64,000 nucleotides of DNA, from positions 53,754,001-53,818,000 of the forward strand of contig CM075101.1 in assembly GCA_037576195.1 (NCBI GenBank), written 5' to 3'. A model generated the notes under the pieces. That model ran no database searches. It worked only from the letters and a program-made list of their open reading frames with translations, and was not told the DNA's origin. Made by a program: the position numbers and the translations under genes. Shown in pieces: positions 1 to 12,989 of this stretch. This DNA is from Phytoseiulus persimilis. Taxonomy: Eukaryota > Arthropoda > Arachnida > Mesostigmata > Phytoseiidae. Positions within the stretch are counted from its first letter, which is position 1. Each line of letters starts with the position of its first letter.

Positions 1-3000
1 ATTCCTGGGAATATCTCCACGCAGCTCAACTCGGAAGCATACACATGACAACCAAGCAACATGCGCTGCAGCGGAATGCCCGGTCAGAAGCGAAGAACTC
101 AGAAGTAATGCCCCGGTCGACCAACAGCGCCCGATATCGAACAAATCCAGCCCGGTGGAACACTGCTAAGCGCCGAATATATCGTGGACATTCCAAGTCG
201 AATTTACTTCAGAAGAAACTTCATGTCAGAATGATAAGCCCGATTCCGGGTTTCTGACAGCCGCTCGGAGCAAACAGTGTGGTTCCCTGCATCACCGAGG
301 CAATCCGAGGTTTCCGGATTTCCAAGAGGCAGTCGGGGAAAGCACTGTCGTGCCAATCAGTGCCGGATTGGTCACGTCACGTCGAGCACGAGAAACGCAG
401 GTCACGATACGGGCCGGTGCTTCCCCTGGTTGACGCCTCGGTCGTAGAACACACCCCTAAAATTGGCAGAAATACTCAAACTGGAATCGCACATCGAGCC
501 TCTCCCAGTTCCCCGTTGGATCCGATGGTCGCAGACCGCCAAGATCAATGTTAAGCTATATACGAGCGGGCACAAGCGCAGGATCTCATCAGCTCATCCA
601 TTTGAGACGCCTATATTGGACATGAGCGCAGATTGTAGTTGGGTGCGGCCAACCGTGCGGCCCGCGTTGTGCCGAGCGGAACTCCGTGCGCTCATGGATC
701 GTCTGCACGAAACAAGCGATGTGGGAATCACATATGCCTGAACACTGTAGCGCGATTCATTCTACCGGAGCTCCGTGAACCTGTGCACAAAACATACGCA
801 GAGTACAATTCAGAGCTTGATATTTCGTTGTTCGGAGACTATATCGTTATTTTGTGAGGGTCGTTGCGGCGCAGCTCGTCTGGATCTAAGACGGAGGCGG
901 TTAGGAAGGAATCGTTCGAGTGACTTTCTCTCAAGAAAATCCTGCCAACGTTACCCGGCTGGAGAGGATCTGTCAGCGAGCCAGCACAACGTCGTTGCGC
1001 AGCACAGCCTCATAAAGATAATATTATCAAGAGTCGGATTTCTACCGTCCTTGATAAGCTGACCACTAACGGGTGGTTACCAGTGGTCGAAAATATCGGT
1101 TTTCGAACAGCTTCCAGTGAATAACTAGGTTTTTCCGTGTACGGCTGACACAAGCGACTCCTCCGAAGAGCTGTCCCGACTGCTGAAGTTATTCCGTATT
1201 TTTTAAAATCTCATGTTTGGCGCTGTTCTTTCTCACCGAACTTTGCCACACCGAGGTCTCGGACTCGCGCCACGGTGGTTCAGCAGGCGCTGATCGGGTG
1301 TTCCGCAGTCGAATCCATCTCGGAAGATTTCATCGAGATCAATTGCTCACATTCCCTATCCCCGTGATGTCAGCGCTCACTTTCCCACGGCTCTTCGAGT
1401 CTGATGTTCGCAAGCTTCGTTAGCGAGATGAGAACATTGAGCTAAACTGATTGAGAAACTTGAAAAATGTGAATCGAGAGCTCATCATCTTGGCTGAAGT
1501 TGATTTTAGGCGCTCAGCGGTCATTTACCTTTTGGAAATGACGTTCCACTTTTTCACCCTGCGCACCGCTCACTCACAAACACTCGAACTCGGGGGATTT
1601 CAGAGACCGTTTGATGTCTCGACGAGCCCCCCCGAGAACCTTGTCATCGCCGCTCGATTTTCGCACCCAGAAATCACCAGAAACTGTATCGTTGGCTTCA
1701 CCGGCCCTGGTTAGACGCCGGCGGAGCGCAGGTATCTTCGGCACCGGTTTCTTCCTTGTGATCGCCCACAGCGCATGCGTGAGTGAAAATCTGTGCGTAG
1801 GGGAGGGCAATAACGACGTCGTCACTGGAACCTTGGAAGCGGGAGACAACGACGCGCGCCGCGTTTCCCGAATCCTATCTTCGGGTCCGAGCTGACCTCT
1901 TTCGGGCCGAATCTTTCGCAGAACTCGAGTGACTCCCCCGAGATTCTCCGTCTCACATGTCCAGAGTCAAGCGGGCTCTGGTTGGAAGTTGCTGACCGAT
2001 CGGAAGAGAGAACGCGGCCCGGAGATGATGCGTTTTCTGGAAGTGAAGCTTGGGGGTTCGGGGAGAGCTCTGTTCCGAGAGGCGTATCGGAGCCGTTCCT
2101 ACTCCTATAGGAGATTGTCTGTCGGGGACCAGTGCACTTCCGGGATCAGTTTCCCTCTTCCAGGTCTCCACTACGGCTCTGCGCTCGCGGAATACATCTA
2201 CTGTTTACTGAGCATTGCGTGCTGCTCGCCGAGAGGATGAATGGTCCGCGCGCCAACCTGCTCGCTCGCCTGACTGCCATGGCTACTTGCTCATTCGGTC
2301 GAAAGACTCCACTTCGAGGCCGTGAAGGTCCGTCCCGTATCGATTATGCTGACCGCTGCCGTAAGCTCCGCAGCCATGGAATACGCTCGTATATCTGATG
2401 CACCCCATTGCTCCGTTGGTGATGTCTGTATTGCGACCATGAAAGCGGATGGGATCTCGATACTTTCAGACGGACGAGCTCCGAGAACGGATCATGTGTC
2501 TCCTTCTCCTGAGAACACCTGGAGAGCCAGTAGCGTAATCAGAGAGGGCAGAGTTTTGACAGACGTTACCGTTATGGAGTTTTCCGGACGGACTTCCATC
2601 TTTTCGGCTTTCGCTGCCGATTTCGGCCGCCGATTGTGAGGTGGGAGAACCCTGATTTAGGGAAATTCTCAACTTCTGCCCCGGTCGGCAATTCGTCTGG
2701 CCTCCAGGCTCTTCTCTGGCTTGAACCAATTGACTTCGTTCAAGAGCCATGTTCAGAAGGCTCTTGGCCTTGGAACTCGCACGCATCAGGGTGTTCTGTG
2801 TCAGGGGGGAGGAGAGAGGTTCAGCGGTCATTCGAACCATGTAGCATAAACCCGTCCATTTCCGCGAGGTAGACCGTGATTGAACTTTTTTGCCGTCCCT
2901 TGAAGGCGGCCGCACTGGTGCGGATCGATCTTCTGATGTAGAATGTTGAGACAGTTCGGCCGACTCCATTATCGAGCTCGAATTCCTCCAGTTCTTCCTA

Positions 3001-3700
3001 GAAGTAGCCGGTCTGTCTCCCAGTCTTGAGCTTCCGGGCATCATCAGACGAAGGAGATTATCTCGCCCATGGGGTTTGCGAGACCGTTGGTGTGCTATGG
3101 GAGCGAATTCATCCGATAGATTTACTCGTCTTCCGAGCAGTCGAGAGGCTCAGAGATGAACATTGCCTGCCGCCTCTGCCCCGACCGCGAATGAGTATAT
3201 CTTCAGTCGAACCTCAAAATGGTTCTCCTCAACCAGATCGCGGTCGGACTTCGAGACAATGGCAATGGCTGCCGGCAGGTCGTAATCATCGACTCTAATC
3301 GCCGCTGAATGAACGCCACTCGTGGGCCGGAGCGGTCAACTAGAGGAAGAAAAAAGAAGTTGACAATCGTCGAGCATAACTCTCAGAAACGGGGGCACGT
3401 ATCCTTCGGCTCCCCGTGACTCTATCCTGAGTGCGAGTCAGTAAGAGGTATGGAGGCCAGCGTGCGCACCGAGCATGTTATGGTTCCGATCGACAAAAAA
3501 CGCGGACCATCAATGGAATTTTAAACAGACCGACGGTGGTCCACAAACATCGCTCAGAAGCAGCGAAATCCTTGCCGATCGGTTCCGGCGGTTGCGTGCC
3601 GAACATCATTGTCAAATTCACGGAGAGTATCCGGCTGGCAGGTAAAAAAAATCTCCATGGTGAATAACAGTTCAGATAGCATGCGATTGCTCAACTACTG
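1..3700. other. No supported gene
   Basis: I read both strands and found only short open frames with no recognisable domain or convincing exon. The longest is a 192-codon minus-strand frame at 2466-3044. It is rich in Ser, Arg and Pro, which is common for chance frames in sequence of this composition. It could be an exon of an unknown gene, but nothing supports that. Confidence 0.5.
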
Positions 3701-3709
3701 GTCCACCGC

Positions 3710-3976
3710 ATGCCCAGAAAGTTGGCCTCGCGAGTTGTGTTGGAGAGAACGGGGACCATTACCGGACTCAAAGCCCACAGAACTGTTTTGTATCTTTTTC
3801 TGATGATCGCGATCGTCGGCTGTATCGCTCCGACGGCCTCTCCACGAAACCTTGAACTCCTCCGGGCAGTGGGAAGCGGCCAGCAGATCCCTCAAAAAGC
3901 TCTTCCGAAGTCGGTCGACTGGGAATCGCTCTGCCGAGAAAAAAAACGCTGTTCCGGGCTCATAAGAGGCAGATAG
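3710..3976 (+). CDS. Possible small secreted peptide precursor (88 aa)
   Basis: An ATG-initiated frame of 88 codons. After a basic N-terminal region of about 25 residues there is a hydrophobic stretch (TVLYLFLMIAIVGCI, about residues 29-43), followed by a signal-peptidase-like site near APTAS. The rest is short and polar, and ends in CREKKRCSGLIRGR: two cysteines five residues apart, a KKR basic site and a terminal Gly-Arg. Basic cleavage sites and a C-terminal Gly-Arg are typical of arthropod neuropeptide precursors, where the Gly donates an amide. I do not recognise the family, and the N-terminal region is longer than a normal signal peptide. It could be a chance frame or the first exon of something larger. 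An overlapping 134-codon minus-strand frame (3695-4099) looks like a shadow. Confidence 0.25.
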   Translation: MPRKLASRVVLERTGTITGLKAHRTVLYLFLMIAIVGCIAPTASPRNLELLRAVGSGQQIPQKALPKSVDWESLCREKKRCSGLIRGR

Positions 3977-3979
3977 CGC

Positions 3980-6900
3980 TGCGTGTGATAGAGGTACCTT
4001 CGGGGCGCAAATTCTATTCTTACACCTGGCATCGAGACCCGGACGACAGGCCGTTTGGTTGGAAAACGGCGAGCTTCTATTCGAGCATTGCGCTCTCAAG
4101 CACTCGGATTAGGAGATCTCTTTCTGGTACCTCGAGTTGTTCCTCTGAGACTTCCCCGGCAATTTTCCTCCTGCATTGTTACCCGTAAATCTGGCTTCCA
4201 GTGTTGGGAGCGTCCTGTGTCACTGCTCCACTGAGCGTCAATGTAACGAGACCGCACGGGAACGCGACGGGGGTCTAGCAAATCTGAAATCGATCCGTGT
4301 TTGACCAGCTGGACATTTCATTATGCTTATCATTAAAAATACCGCTCCAAGCAACCGACGGCGAGAGCTAACGGAGCCGGCAGTCGTCATGCAAACGTGC
4401 AATCGATCCGGCGGTTATGAAATCGTGTTTTGGATTTCCTAGGACGTGAAGCACTCTGCGCAATACAGAGAGGAACACGATTACACGATTTGGGCCACTG
4501 TACGTTCCGATATTCATGATGTTTAGGTGAGAATGAATGTTTGCCTCCCATGGCCTCTCCTCCGAGCGTTAACCGGCTGACAGCGGAAAATCCACGCCAT
4601 CTGGGACAGATTGACCCGTTCAGGAATCGTCAGACCAGCGTTTGCAGAACCTCAGCCCGACATTTCCCGTGGGCGAATTCCCGACCTCGATCCACTCGGG
4701 TTCGGCGTTAGACATCGTGAGACTTCGCTTGAAGTTCTTCTCGCTTCCTTGTTAGGTGCCGCGAGTTAAGAACGTGCCCTCTACGATCAGAGACAAAAGC
4801 TAGTGGGAGCGCTCGGACGCGTGAATTGCTTTTAACTCCAAGATTTTGGATTTCCGCCCAGAGAGTCAGCTTTCGGGGTTCGCATCCGCATGGTTTCGGA
4901 GACTCTATCTGTTTGGAAACATTTGATACACAGAGCCCTCCGGCTTCATCGTCTGTGTGTTCGAGGATTTGGCGCAGTTCACCCCCTTGGTAATGGAAAT
5001 CACGCGAAAATAGCGAAAACGTCTGAAAACGACGGGATCTTTCTGGCGCGGTATCACCAACCCATTATCGTTGAACCGAATACCAGCCTAGCAATGAGAT
5101 CGAATCCCGTTATTGCTAGGAAAATGTGTTGTCTTGTCACGCAGGGCTCGCCGATGGCCGTCCATTGCTCACATGAAAATCGCGAACCCCTCGTGGGCAA
5201 ACGGGTCGCCGGAGTCCCCGAGCCCAAATGAATCGTCCTCCTCCACGGAAGATTCGCGTTGTGTGCTAGCGATTCTCAATCAATTCAATCGATATGCGAC
5301 ATACGATGCACTCAGGTGCCCTTGTTGACGAGCTCTTCGCCTCGGATATTCACATGGACGGCTGTTCCGGCACGACATGAAAGTTATCCCGAATCCGCTT
5401 GGCACCTCAGAGCGCAGCTCGCGAGTAGGACCGAGAGGTGTTAGATGAAGAGCTTGACTCATGTTGAATCTGTTTCGAGATTAGTTACCCTCCACGTGTG
5501 CGAAGCCTCCCGACGATCCCCCCTAACGTGCAGAGTGACCTTGTCCTCAAATGCACGATTGGTCCCTCGGCGGGTCACACTCAGATAGCAGGAACAGAGT
5601 TGGGAAGAATTTGGTCTGACAGGACTATAGGAACAACCTCGTGAGGCTATTCCCCGTTCGTTGTGACTCCGGATGTCAAACGGTGATGATTGGCGGTTAT
5701 CTCAGAGTCCTCCCTCGAGCTCCGTGCATTGGCTATATGGGAAACAGGGGACACACGCGAATGTTCGTTCTCATTGACGAGTGCTCAATCTCTGTGTGGA
5801 GACTTCCCTCAGAGCGGTCCTCAGTCTTTTTCCGCCGCCATGGGACAGGACGAGTTCTGTTGTTACACCAAAGCTCGAGAGCGGCTTGCAGCCTTCGGTA
5901 CAATTCAATCCGTTCGCAATGGAATCTTCCTCCTCCGAGAGGATGAGTTTTAGCCGAGCCTTTGGCGAAGTAGTCACTGATTCGAAGACTCACATGGAAG
6001 ATGCGGACTTGGTGATGCTCATCTTGGGGAACTTCCGAGCCTATCAGCCAAGTTCCTGTACGGCCAAGGTATTCTGATTTGTTCGTGAATCTGAGGCCTA
6101 CGGTGGCGAGCGAATGGATGACCACGGACGACACTACACGGCACCGAAAACTGCCACCGAGAACGGGCACGAGCAAAGCTGGCTATCTGACTGACTGACT
6201 TGCGGCTTTCCTTCCTTGCTTGCTTGCGGGCCGATTTGCCGAGCGATCAACCAGCCGAGTGAGTGACCGACCGACCGAGTGATAAGAAGAGGACCGATTG
6301 AGTGAATGCCTGCGGAGCCGAGCTGCAGACTGGCTGGCAGGCTAGCGTGAAGGCTAACTGGCTCGCTCGCAGCCAAACAGGCAGGCTGCGTATCCCTTGT
6401 AACCAGTTGTGTGACACCCGACCGCTCGGGCCGGCTCGGGTGAAAACGGACTCGGGTGCTGCGAGAGCACAACGGTGAGGACGCCCGAGCGAGGAAAGGG
6501 AAGCTCAACCAACTCACTCACACTTACTCACTTACACTCAAACGATCACCATGCTGTAGGGGGCGCTGTAGCTCTGCATTTCGTCTCCGCTGCCTCAAGG
6601 ATAATGCATAGAGCGAACTCGACGACCGAGAGCATACATTTTAGGTTTTATGTACGTATCATCATGCGAGCGATTCTATCGTTTCAGTGAAGCCCGACTG
6701 TAGAGTCGAGAACATAATCACTACCAGTCAATCTGTCGTCTGAGATGAGAGGAAGATGCATCACGCGCAAAGGTCCGGGAGAGACGCAGAGAGCAAGGGA
6801 CGGAAAATTCAGTCGCACAATTGTACTCACGATGTTTCCCTGTTGAAGTCACAGATACGTTCACTAGCATCCTTGATTTCCTATCACCGACGAGATTTCG

Positions 6901-7530
6901 ATCAAGCCAGTGGAATGATTGCTTGGTTGCGATCCCGACATAGACAACAAAGGATCGCGGTCCGCGTAAGAAAGGAGTTTCTCGTACGCGTGAGTTGAGA
7001 GAATTGATCGAGGACTTGGAACAGCTTGCTCCAGTCAGCGTCATCGTTTGATTTTCAGTTGAAAACTGGCCGTGCAGATCTCGTGAGATGAATCCGGGAT
7101 CACCCTCCTCTAGTTACTCAACACGGAAATAATATACGCGAGTGATGATTGTCTCACTTTTCAGCTAAGTTGTGTCAAGAAGGGTATCAGTCCAACATGC
7201 GAGGATACACTTCAGCGGTCGTCCTTACTTTGGCTTGGGCAAAAAAAATGAGGCATGCGCAGGGGAATTGGCACTTCGAACATTCGCCCCCTCAACTGCG
7301 ATTTGCATGGTCACTGGCTGAGACATAGGTCTGTAGATCGGGTTCCGGCGCGTCCGAAACAACATGACGGACGACAACCTTTCCAGACCTTGAGGCACAA
7401 TGTTCTCTACAAATTGAGGAATCACCATATTCTAAGGAGCAGCGAATCAGGCAGGATTCACTCCCTCGGAAAGTCCCGAGAAGGGAGCTGATTCGAAGGG
7501 CGACTCGATATGGAGGAGTATTTTCAAAAT
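3980..7530. other. No supported gene; low-complexity patch at 6.18-6.54 kb
   Basis: No coding region is supported on either strand. At about 6180-6540 there are short imperfect runs of GACT, GCTT and ACTC-type tetranucleotides (for example repeated ctgactgact, gcttgcttgc and cactcacactt), which is simple-sequence DNA. An AATAAA on the minus strand at 7531-7536, next to the zinc-finger gene stop, marks the right edge of this stretch. Confidence 0.5.
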
Positions 7531-7536
7531 TTTATT
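7531..7536 (-). terminator. Polyadenylation signal of the zinc-finger gene
   Basis: AATAAA on the minus strand, 38 nt downstream of the TGA at 7574-7576. This is the usual place for a 3' processing signal, though no GU-rich element was checked. Confidence 0.5.
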
Positions 7537-7573
7537 AACGGAGCGGAGTGGCGGCAAGAAACAGAAAATCTAC

Positions 7574-10500
7574 TCAAGAGAGTCTTAGAGGTGGCGGCGG
7601 TAACAGAATTGGTTTCGTAGTCGTGGAGCTGCGTCTGGGTTTCACATCACGATCGACGTCTACTTTAACAATCAGAGGTCTCTGAGTCCTCCCTTTAGGT
7701 ACCGATGGGGTTTCCGCGACAGCGATATATTCCTCTTTCAGTGAGGTTGTGCCGTCGGACACTACTTGTAACGTACGGACAGCTGCATTGGTTTCGTTGG
7801 GATCCGGTTCGACATTGGTATCGCTTTGTTTCTCTTCCCGAATTTGAAGGGTGATTTTCTTGCGTTTCGGCTGTAATCCTGCGGAGCGAAAATATACTGT
7901 GAGGATATGTGAATTTTGATGACTCGCCTCCTCGACTTCGACAGAACCTTCCCTGAGTATACATTATGTCATCTCTCGATACTCCGCAGGCGATCCGGAT
8001 TGCAAGATTATTGGACAATGGTCTTAGTAAACTAACCGTTGTACTTCCCGTCGTGCACGACGAGGTGCTGCTTCAGATTCGAGTTCGTTGTGAACTTTTT
8101 CTCGCAAATGAAGCACTCGTACATTTTAATGCCAAGGTGTGTGAACTTATGACTCTTCAGATTTCCTTTGGTTGAGCAAATTTTGCCACAATCGTCGCAT
8201 GGCCACGTCTGGCGAGCCGACTGAAAATCAAGATGACATTTAACACATATCAATGTTGTCTTTTGGACGGAGCTCAAATCTGGACAGATGGAGCGATGAG
8301 GGAACAGCAACTCACCTCGCCTCCTGACTCGTTCCTCTTCGCGTTGGGGCACGTTTTCTTCTGATGCCGCCTGAGATTTGTCACCAGAGAGAACGTTTTC
8401 TCGCAGTATTCACAGAGATACCTCCTGACGAAATCTTTGGGATGGATGGTCCTCCGATGTTGGGCCAAATTTGAGGAATTCGAGTAGACCTGGAAGGATG
8501 ATTGTTATTTTGAGCGCTGAGACTTCTGCTCGATTCCCTCATATGCTCCGAGTTGAGAAATCAGGAGCGATGCGCATCCTTCTTCCCAAGCCTCAAAATG
8601 AATCATGCGGTCTCCCTCACCTTGTTGCAGTCATTACAAATGTATTGCTGAAGACATATCGGGGGTATCAGCGAGAGGTTAACGTTGCCACCCTCAACTT
8701 CCCAAGTTTCGGACCCATCAGCGTTGCTCTTCACGGACGCCTGTATCGTTGAATCCGCGATGATGTCAGCTGGAAAACGTACGGCTCTATTTATGCTCGT
8801 CGGAAGAGTTCACTCTGGAAATTGAGAACGAGAGGCAAACTAGCAGCCTGGCCGGTCCTCCGGCTCAGAGTTAATGGCAATCACAAACCGGAAAATGGAC
8901 GAAACTCGTATTATTGCGTACACAACGCGGATATCGCTCCGCTGCTTCAAGAACCATCGCAGTGAATGACAACCCATGGTTTTTCACACTGAATCATAAA
9001 CAGATGCTTTATTATCATGACTCATTCACATGATGCGAGAGCGAGAGGGCATTGAGGAAATCAGTCCAATCTGAGAGACCGGGTGAAAGATTCAACTCGG
9101 GAAATTTGTGCGATGCAATAGTAGAAGTTTGAAGCGGCTGAACTCAGCGGAGACCGATTCGCGGGTTCAACGAGTTCATCAACGAGGCTTCATCAGAGTA
9201 GAATGGTGACAACCATGAAGCCGAGCCGCTCTATTCTCAAGTCTGATTCTCTTGTGAGTCTCAAACAAACGATATCAGGTTCTTGAACAACACAAGCGAC
9301 GAGGCCATCGGCAAGTTTTGGGTTTTTTCCTATTTTGATCTCCTGTCACGTGGTGGAGCTGCTGCTGCTCTTCACAACTTGTTGTTCTCCCTGGTCGAGA
9401 GAACGCAGCTTCACCAGAATAACGCCGCTTCGGGCACATCGCGACGACCCACTAGTTTCATTATCGGGACCGTTGAACACTTTCTTCCGTCGAGCCGGGA
9501 TGTCCCCCCAGCCTACTGCATGCGTCTTTGAATGCGCCTTCAAATTGTTGCTGGTAGCAAATACTTTCTCACAGACACTGCACATGTATGGTTTATCTTT
9601 GGTATGCACTCGTTCATGGTTCGCGAGCTTCGCGGCGTCTATGAAGCCCTTGTTGCATGTTCTGCAGATATGGGGTCGCTCACCTGTGTGAGTTCGTATG
9701 TGTTGACGGAGATTGGAATTTGTGGCGAATTTCTTGGGACAGTAATTGCAAGGGAATGGTCGGTCTCCTGGAAATCGCGGATTCGGTAAGGTTGTTGAGA
9801 TTCGGCTAAATTACAAATCCTGTCCAATTTCACAAGCGTATGCTCGTTGAACTCGCTCACCTGTATGCGTCCTGTAGTGCTGCTTGAGGTTGGTACTCGT
9901 CGCAAATCCTTTATTGCAACGATTGCACTGGAATGGTCTCTCATTGAAATGTAGTCGCTTGTGCTGTTGAAGGTTCGATGACGTCGTGAAAGCCTTGTTG
10001 CAGAACGAGCACAGATGATTCCGTCTTGAAGGATCTCCCTGTTGATGCGCCTTGCGCATGTGAGCGCCCAGCGCATTTTTCGAGCCCAGAACCTGGGGAA
10101 AAAATGACGGGCCTGAAGAACTTTACAGGCTTGTGATCGAACACCCATTCTCACCACCGTGTCTGAGAGAATTGAAAGGGCGCCGGGTGGTAGGTCGTCT
10201 CGGTGAGTGGAATGGGACATTTCGAGAAGAATCTGGCATCAAGAGATTCTGCACTGACCACTTTACAGATGCCGCATTCAACCTCCTGAGAATCTACAAT
10301 CGGTGCATCTCCAGAATCCAGGGCTTCTGCTTCCACAATAACCATCGTAGTTTCACCCGTCACCGCTCTGAAACGAAGCAGAGTTCGGGTCATGAAGTTG
10401 CTGGCTATGGCTTCTATGGCATGTGAATTGGCGATCATGAATCCTGTGTTCGCTCACTCTTCGGACGCGATCGCTTCGTCGTCAGCATCAGCATCTTCTC

Positions 10501-11562
10501 TTTCTTCTGCGTCCTGCCAATCTTCGACGTCCGCCACTTCCTCAAGATGTTCGAACCCGATTTCTGTCACAGATAACACATAGGTTATTCGAGTTGTGAT
10601 AGATCCTCTCATAACCTCTCCTATCTGTTCGATTCGGATCTGTCTCACAGAGAGTTCATTCAGATGGACTGCAACTGAACCTCATCAGACTGAACTTCGC
10701 AATCCCAACATGTGTAGCTCCACTGAGCGCGGACTCGGAATCGAGTTTTTCTCTCAAGGCGATTGCTGCCGTTGCTCAACAGAGTCCGTCGAGAATTCGC
10801 CGGAGACCACGATTCTCGAGCCGGAAACTGGACTCAACTGATATGCGCTTAGAGATATTGGGGCAGGGGTGGGGGCATGCTCAGGAGACTGGATCAGCCC
10901 TCAAGTGTCTTGGCCACCCATCGGGCTCGAAATTGTGGAAGTCATCCGAGGGAGAGCGCTGAGTATTCTCGCATCGGGAGTTGACTCCTGTTGCATGGCA
11001 CCGCAGCAGGGACTCAGATGGGTAAGGGGACTGCTTTCGAACAGAGATATCATCTGACGGTGCCGTCGTAGCTTTCGTTTACAGAATACGTTCCGCCGAC
11101 AATCATGGTCAGCTAGCGAGGAGACCAGTTTCGCGCGTCGAAATCAGTCCGTCGACGACCTGACTGCAACCATTCCCTGCAGCGCGGATTTAGCGGATAT
11201 GAGAGTGATTCGTCGGTGTTGGAGACCTCCTACTGTAAATACATCAATCGTGCAATATGTCCCGGTCGGTATTCTATTCATTATCAACTGAGAACCCTTC
11301 CGTTCGCGCCGTGTCGGAGGCGAAGTTCCGAACAATGATTTGTGGCTACTCTGAGTGCTTCTTGAATGCAAGCTGATTGTGATCATGAACGTCAACGAAA
11401 AATCATCTCATACAGTTGTTAGGTGATCTGTGTCTGCGAGCTCTGCAGATCATTCTATCATCCATGGGACTGAGCGCCATCTTGAATAAACTCACCTTCG
11501 GCAACGTTCTCCACTTGATCTTCCTCATCGGCTTTAGAAGAGGATCTTACAACCCCCGCCAT
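7574..11562 (-). CDS. Multi-exon C2H2 zinc-finger protein (about ten fingers)
   Basis: Probably a nuclear DNA-binding regulator. Exons read by frame and splice consensus: 11496-11562, 10458-10563, 10259-10367, 9861-10092, about 9517-9767, 8621-8769, 8316-8489, 8037-8220 and 7574-7878. Phases agree at every junction except 9517/8769, which needs either an internal acceptor or an unseen exon. The start codon at 11562 opens MAGVVRSSSKADEEDQ; exons 2-3 are acidic. About ten C2H2 fingers follow, for example CSFCNKAFTTSSNLQQH, CNRCNKGFATSTNLKQH, CNYCPKKFATNSNLRQH and CFICEKKFTTNSNLKQH, several joined by TGERP-type linkers. One finger (CEYCEKTF) ends in Cys in place of His. The first finger and the CNDCNK finger are both split by introns just after their second Cys. 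The C-terminal tail is basic, then proline-rich (ILLPPPPLRLS). I do not recognise the orthologue. Confidence 0.75.
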
Positions 11563-11996
11563 CGCTAGAGAATCCCTGCCCTGTGGAATAGTTTTTGGCT
11601 TCCAACACGAACGATTCAACCTCCACTATGGCGTTCAAAATGGCGTCGTTCCGGCTTTCAGAAGCGTCGGCGCGGGCTTTTTTGAAAAGTCTCATCTTCA
11701 GGTAAGAGGTTCAACCTACTCAATAAAGAGTTTCTACGCGGCTAGCGGCACAGCAGAAGCCTCGTGGGGGCTGCTCTTGTAACAGAACTCTGAATGCGTA
11801 CGCATTTTAAAACGGCGGGATTGCTTCGAAATCGTGCAAGAAACATAGTTTGGTAATAACATCCCAAAGAGTGAAATGACGAGATGACCGAAGTGGGATC
11901 GACTCGACTTGTTGTTCAAGCGGAGTCTCCGGAAGAAGACATACTTCCCCCCCCCCCTCGCAGTACCGAACGTTCGTCGCAGCTCTCACGCGAGTC

Positions 11997-12890
11997 CTAA
12001 AGAGGATGCCGGCTCCTGTGACGTGGGTGCTCAGCCTCAGAGAAAGCCAAGTCTTGACTCGAGCTCCATCCGTGCATCCGTTGCTCGTAGACCCTCTGAA
12101 GCCAAAATCTTACGGGTGACGAGATGATCGATTCGGCATATCTCACAGGCGACAACTTCGGATGCAGCACCTCAACGCCAGACAACTTCGAATTCTTCGT
12201 ATTGCTGGTTTCTTTGTCTGACCGGTCATACCACCACGTCCCCACAGATATCATCCGAGCACTCAGCGATGAACCAGGGATCTGCGAGCCGTGCTTCGGC
12301 CGAACAGCTCGGTGTCTGGGGGGTAGAGGCGGCGCCGCCACAACTTTGTCGTCCTGAGAGAGCCCGCCTTTTTTTCTGCGGGAGAAGTTCCCCGGGGGGA
12401 AGTATCCGGGCGAGAGAGTTGCGGATGCTGAGAAGCTGCGTTCTCGAGGCTTCTTCGAAGCTAATCTCTGTCGCCAAGGTAGTCGGCGCCAATCAATCGA
12501 GCCCCTTTCGAGCTCGGGCTCAAACAACGTTCTCTGCGGCAGAGCGCTGATACATTTCTGTCTGCTGCGACGGGAGGGGAACGGAGATTTCGGATCCGTC
12601 GATCGGTTCGGTTGGTGTTTCACCGGCTGCTTCTCCTCACTCTGTTTCGCTCCGGTCGCGCTTTCCTTGCATGTTCGGGAAAGGCTCAGGCTGTTTTCCT
12701 CAGCCGGAGGCGGAGCTGTACCTTCATGATGATTTGAGACCTGCTCACTTGGCGTCGAGACCGATTGCTGTCGCTTCCGAAAAGTGGATGGAGAGCTTGA
12801 CCGACTCATAGTCAACCGTTCGAGGCGGTCGAACAAGCAGACCCTACCCTCATGAGCCGGGTTTCCGATTGAGACTCGGGAAGCGCTCAA
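11997..12890 (-). CDS. Unrecognised 297-codon open frame
   Basis: A long open frame, with internal Met codons (MSRSSSPSTFRKRQQ), rich in Ser, Arg, Pro and Lys. It includes a PPLPPRH stretch that could bind SH3 domains. No domain is recognised, and no splice partner was found. It lies between the first exon of the zinc-finger gene and a decayed LINE on the same strand, so it could be an exon of an unknown gene, part of the LINE's 3' region, or chance. The length is only moderately above what a stop-poor, GC-rich stretch can give. Confidence 0.2.
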   Translation of the reverse strand: MSASRVSIGNPAHEGRVCLFDRLERLTMSRSSSPSTFRKRQQSVSTPSEQVSNHHEGTAPPPAEENSLSLSRTCKESATGAKQSEEKQPVKHQPNRSTDPKSPFPSRRSRQKCISALPQRTLFEPELERGSIDWRRLPWRQRLASKKPRERSFSASATLSPGYFPPGNFSRRKKGGLSQDDKVVAAPPLPPRHRAVRPKHGSQIPGSSLSARMISVGTWWYDRSDKETSNTKNSKLSGVEVLHPKLSPVRYAESIISSPVRFWLQRVYEQRMHGWSSSQDLAFSEAEHPRHRSRHPL

Positions 12891-12989
12891 CTAAGAGTCA
12901 AGTCCCTCGGGCTGATCATGTCAGATAAGGTATTGAGGCAGACCTCAAGCGAAAGCGGCAATTCAAGCTGCTCTCACCTCAGAGGAGGA

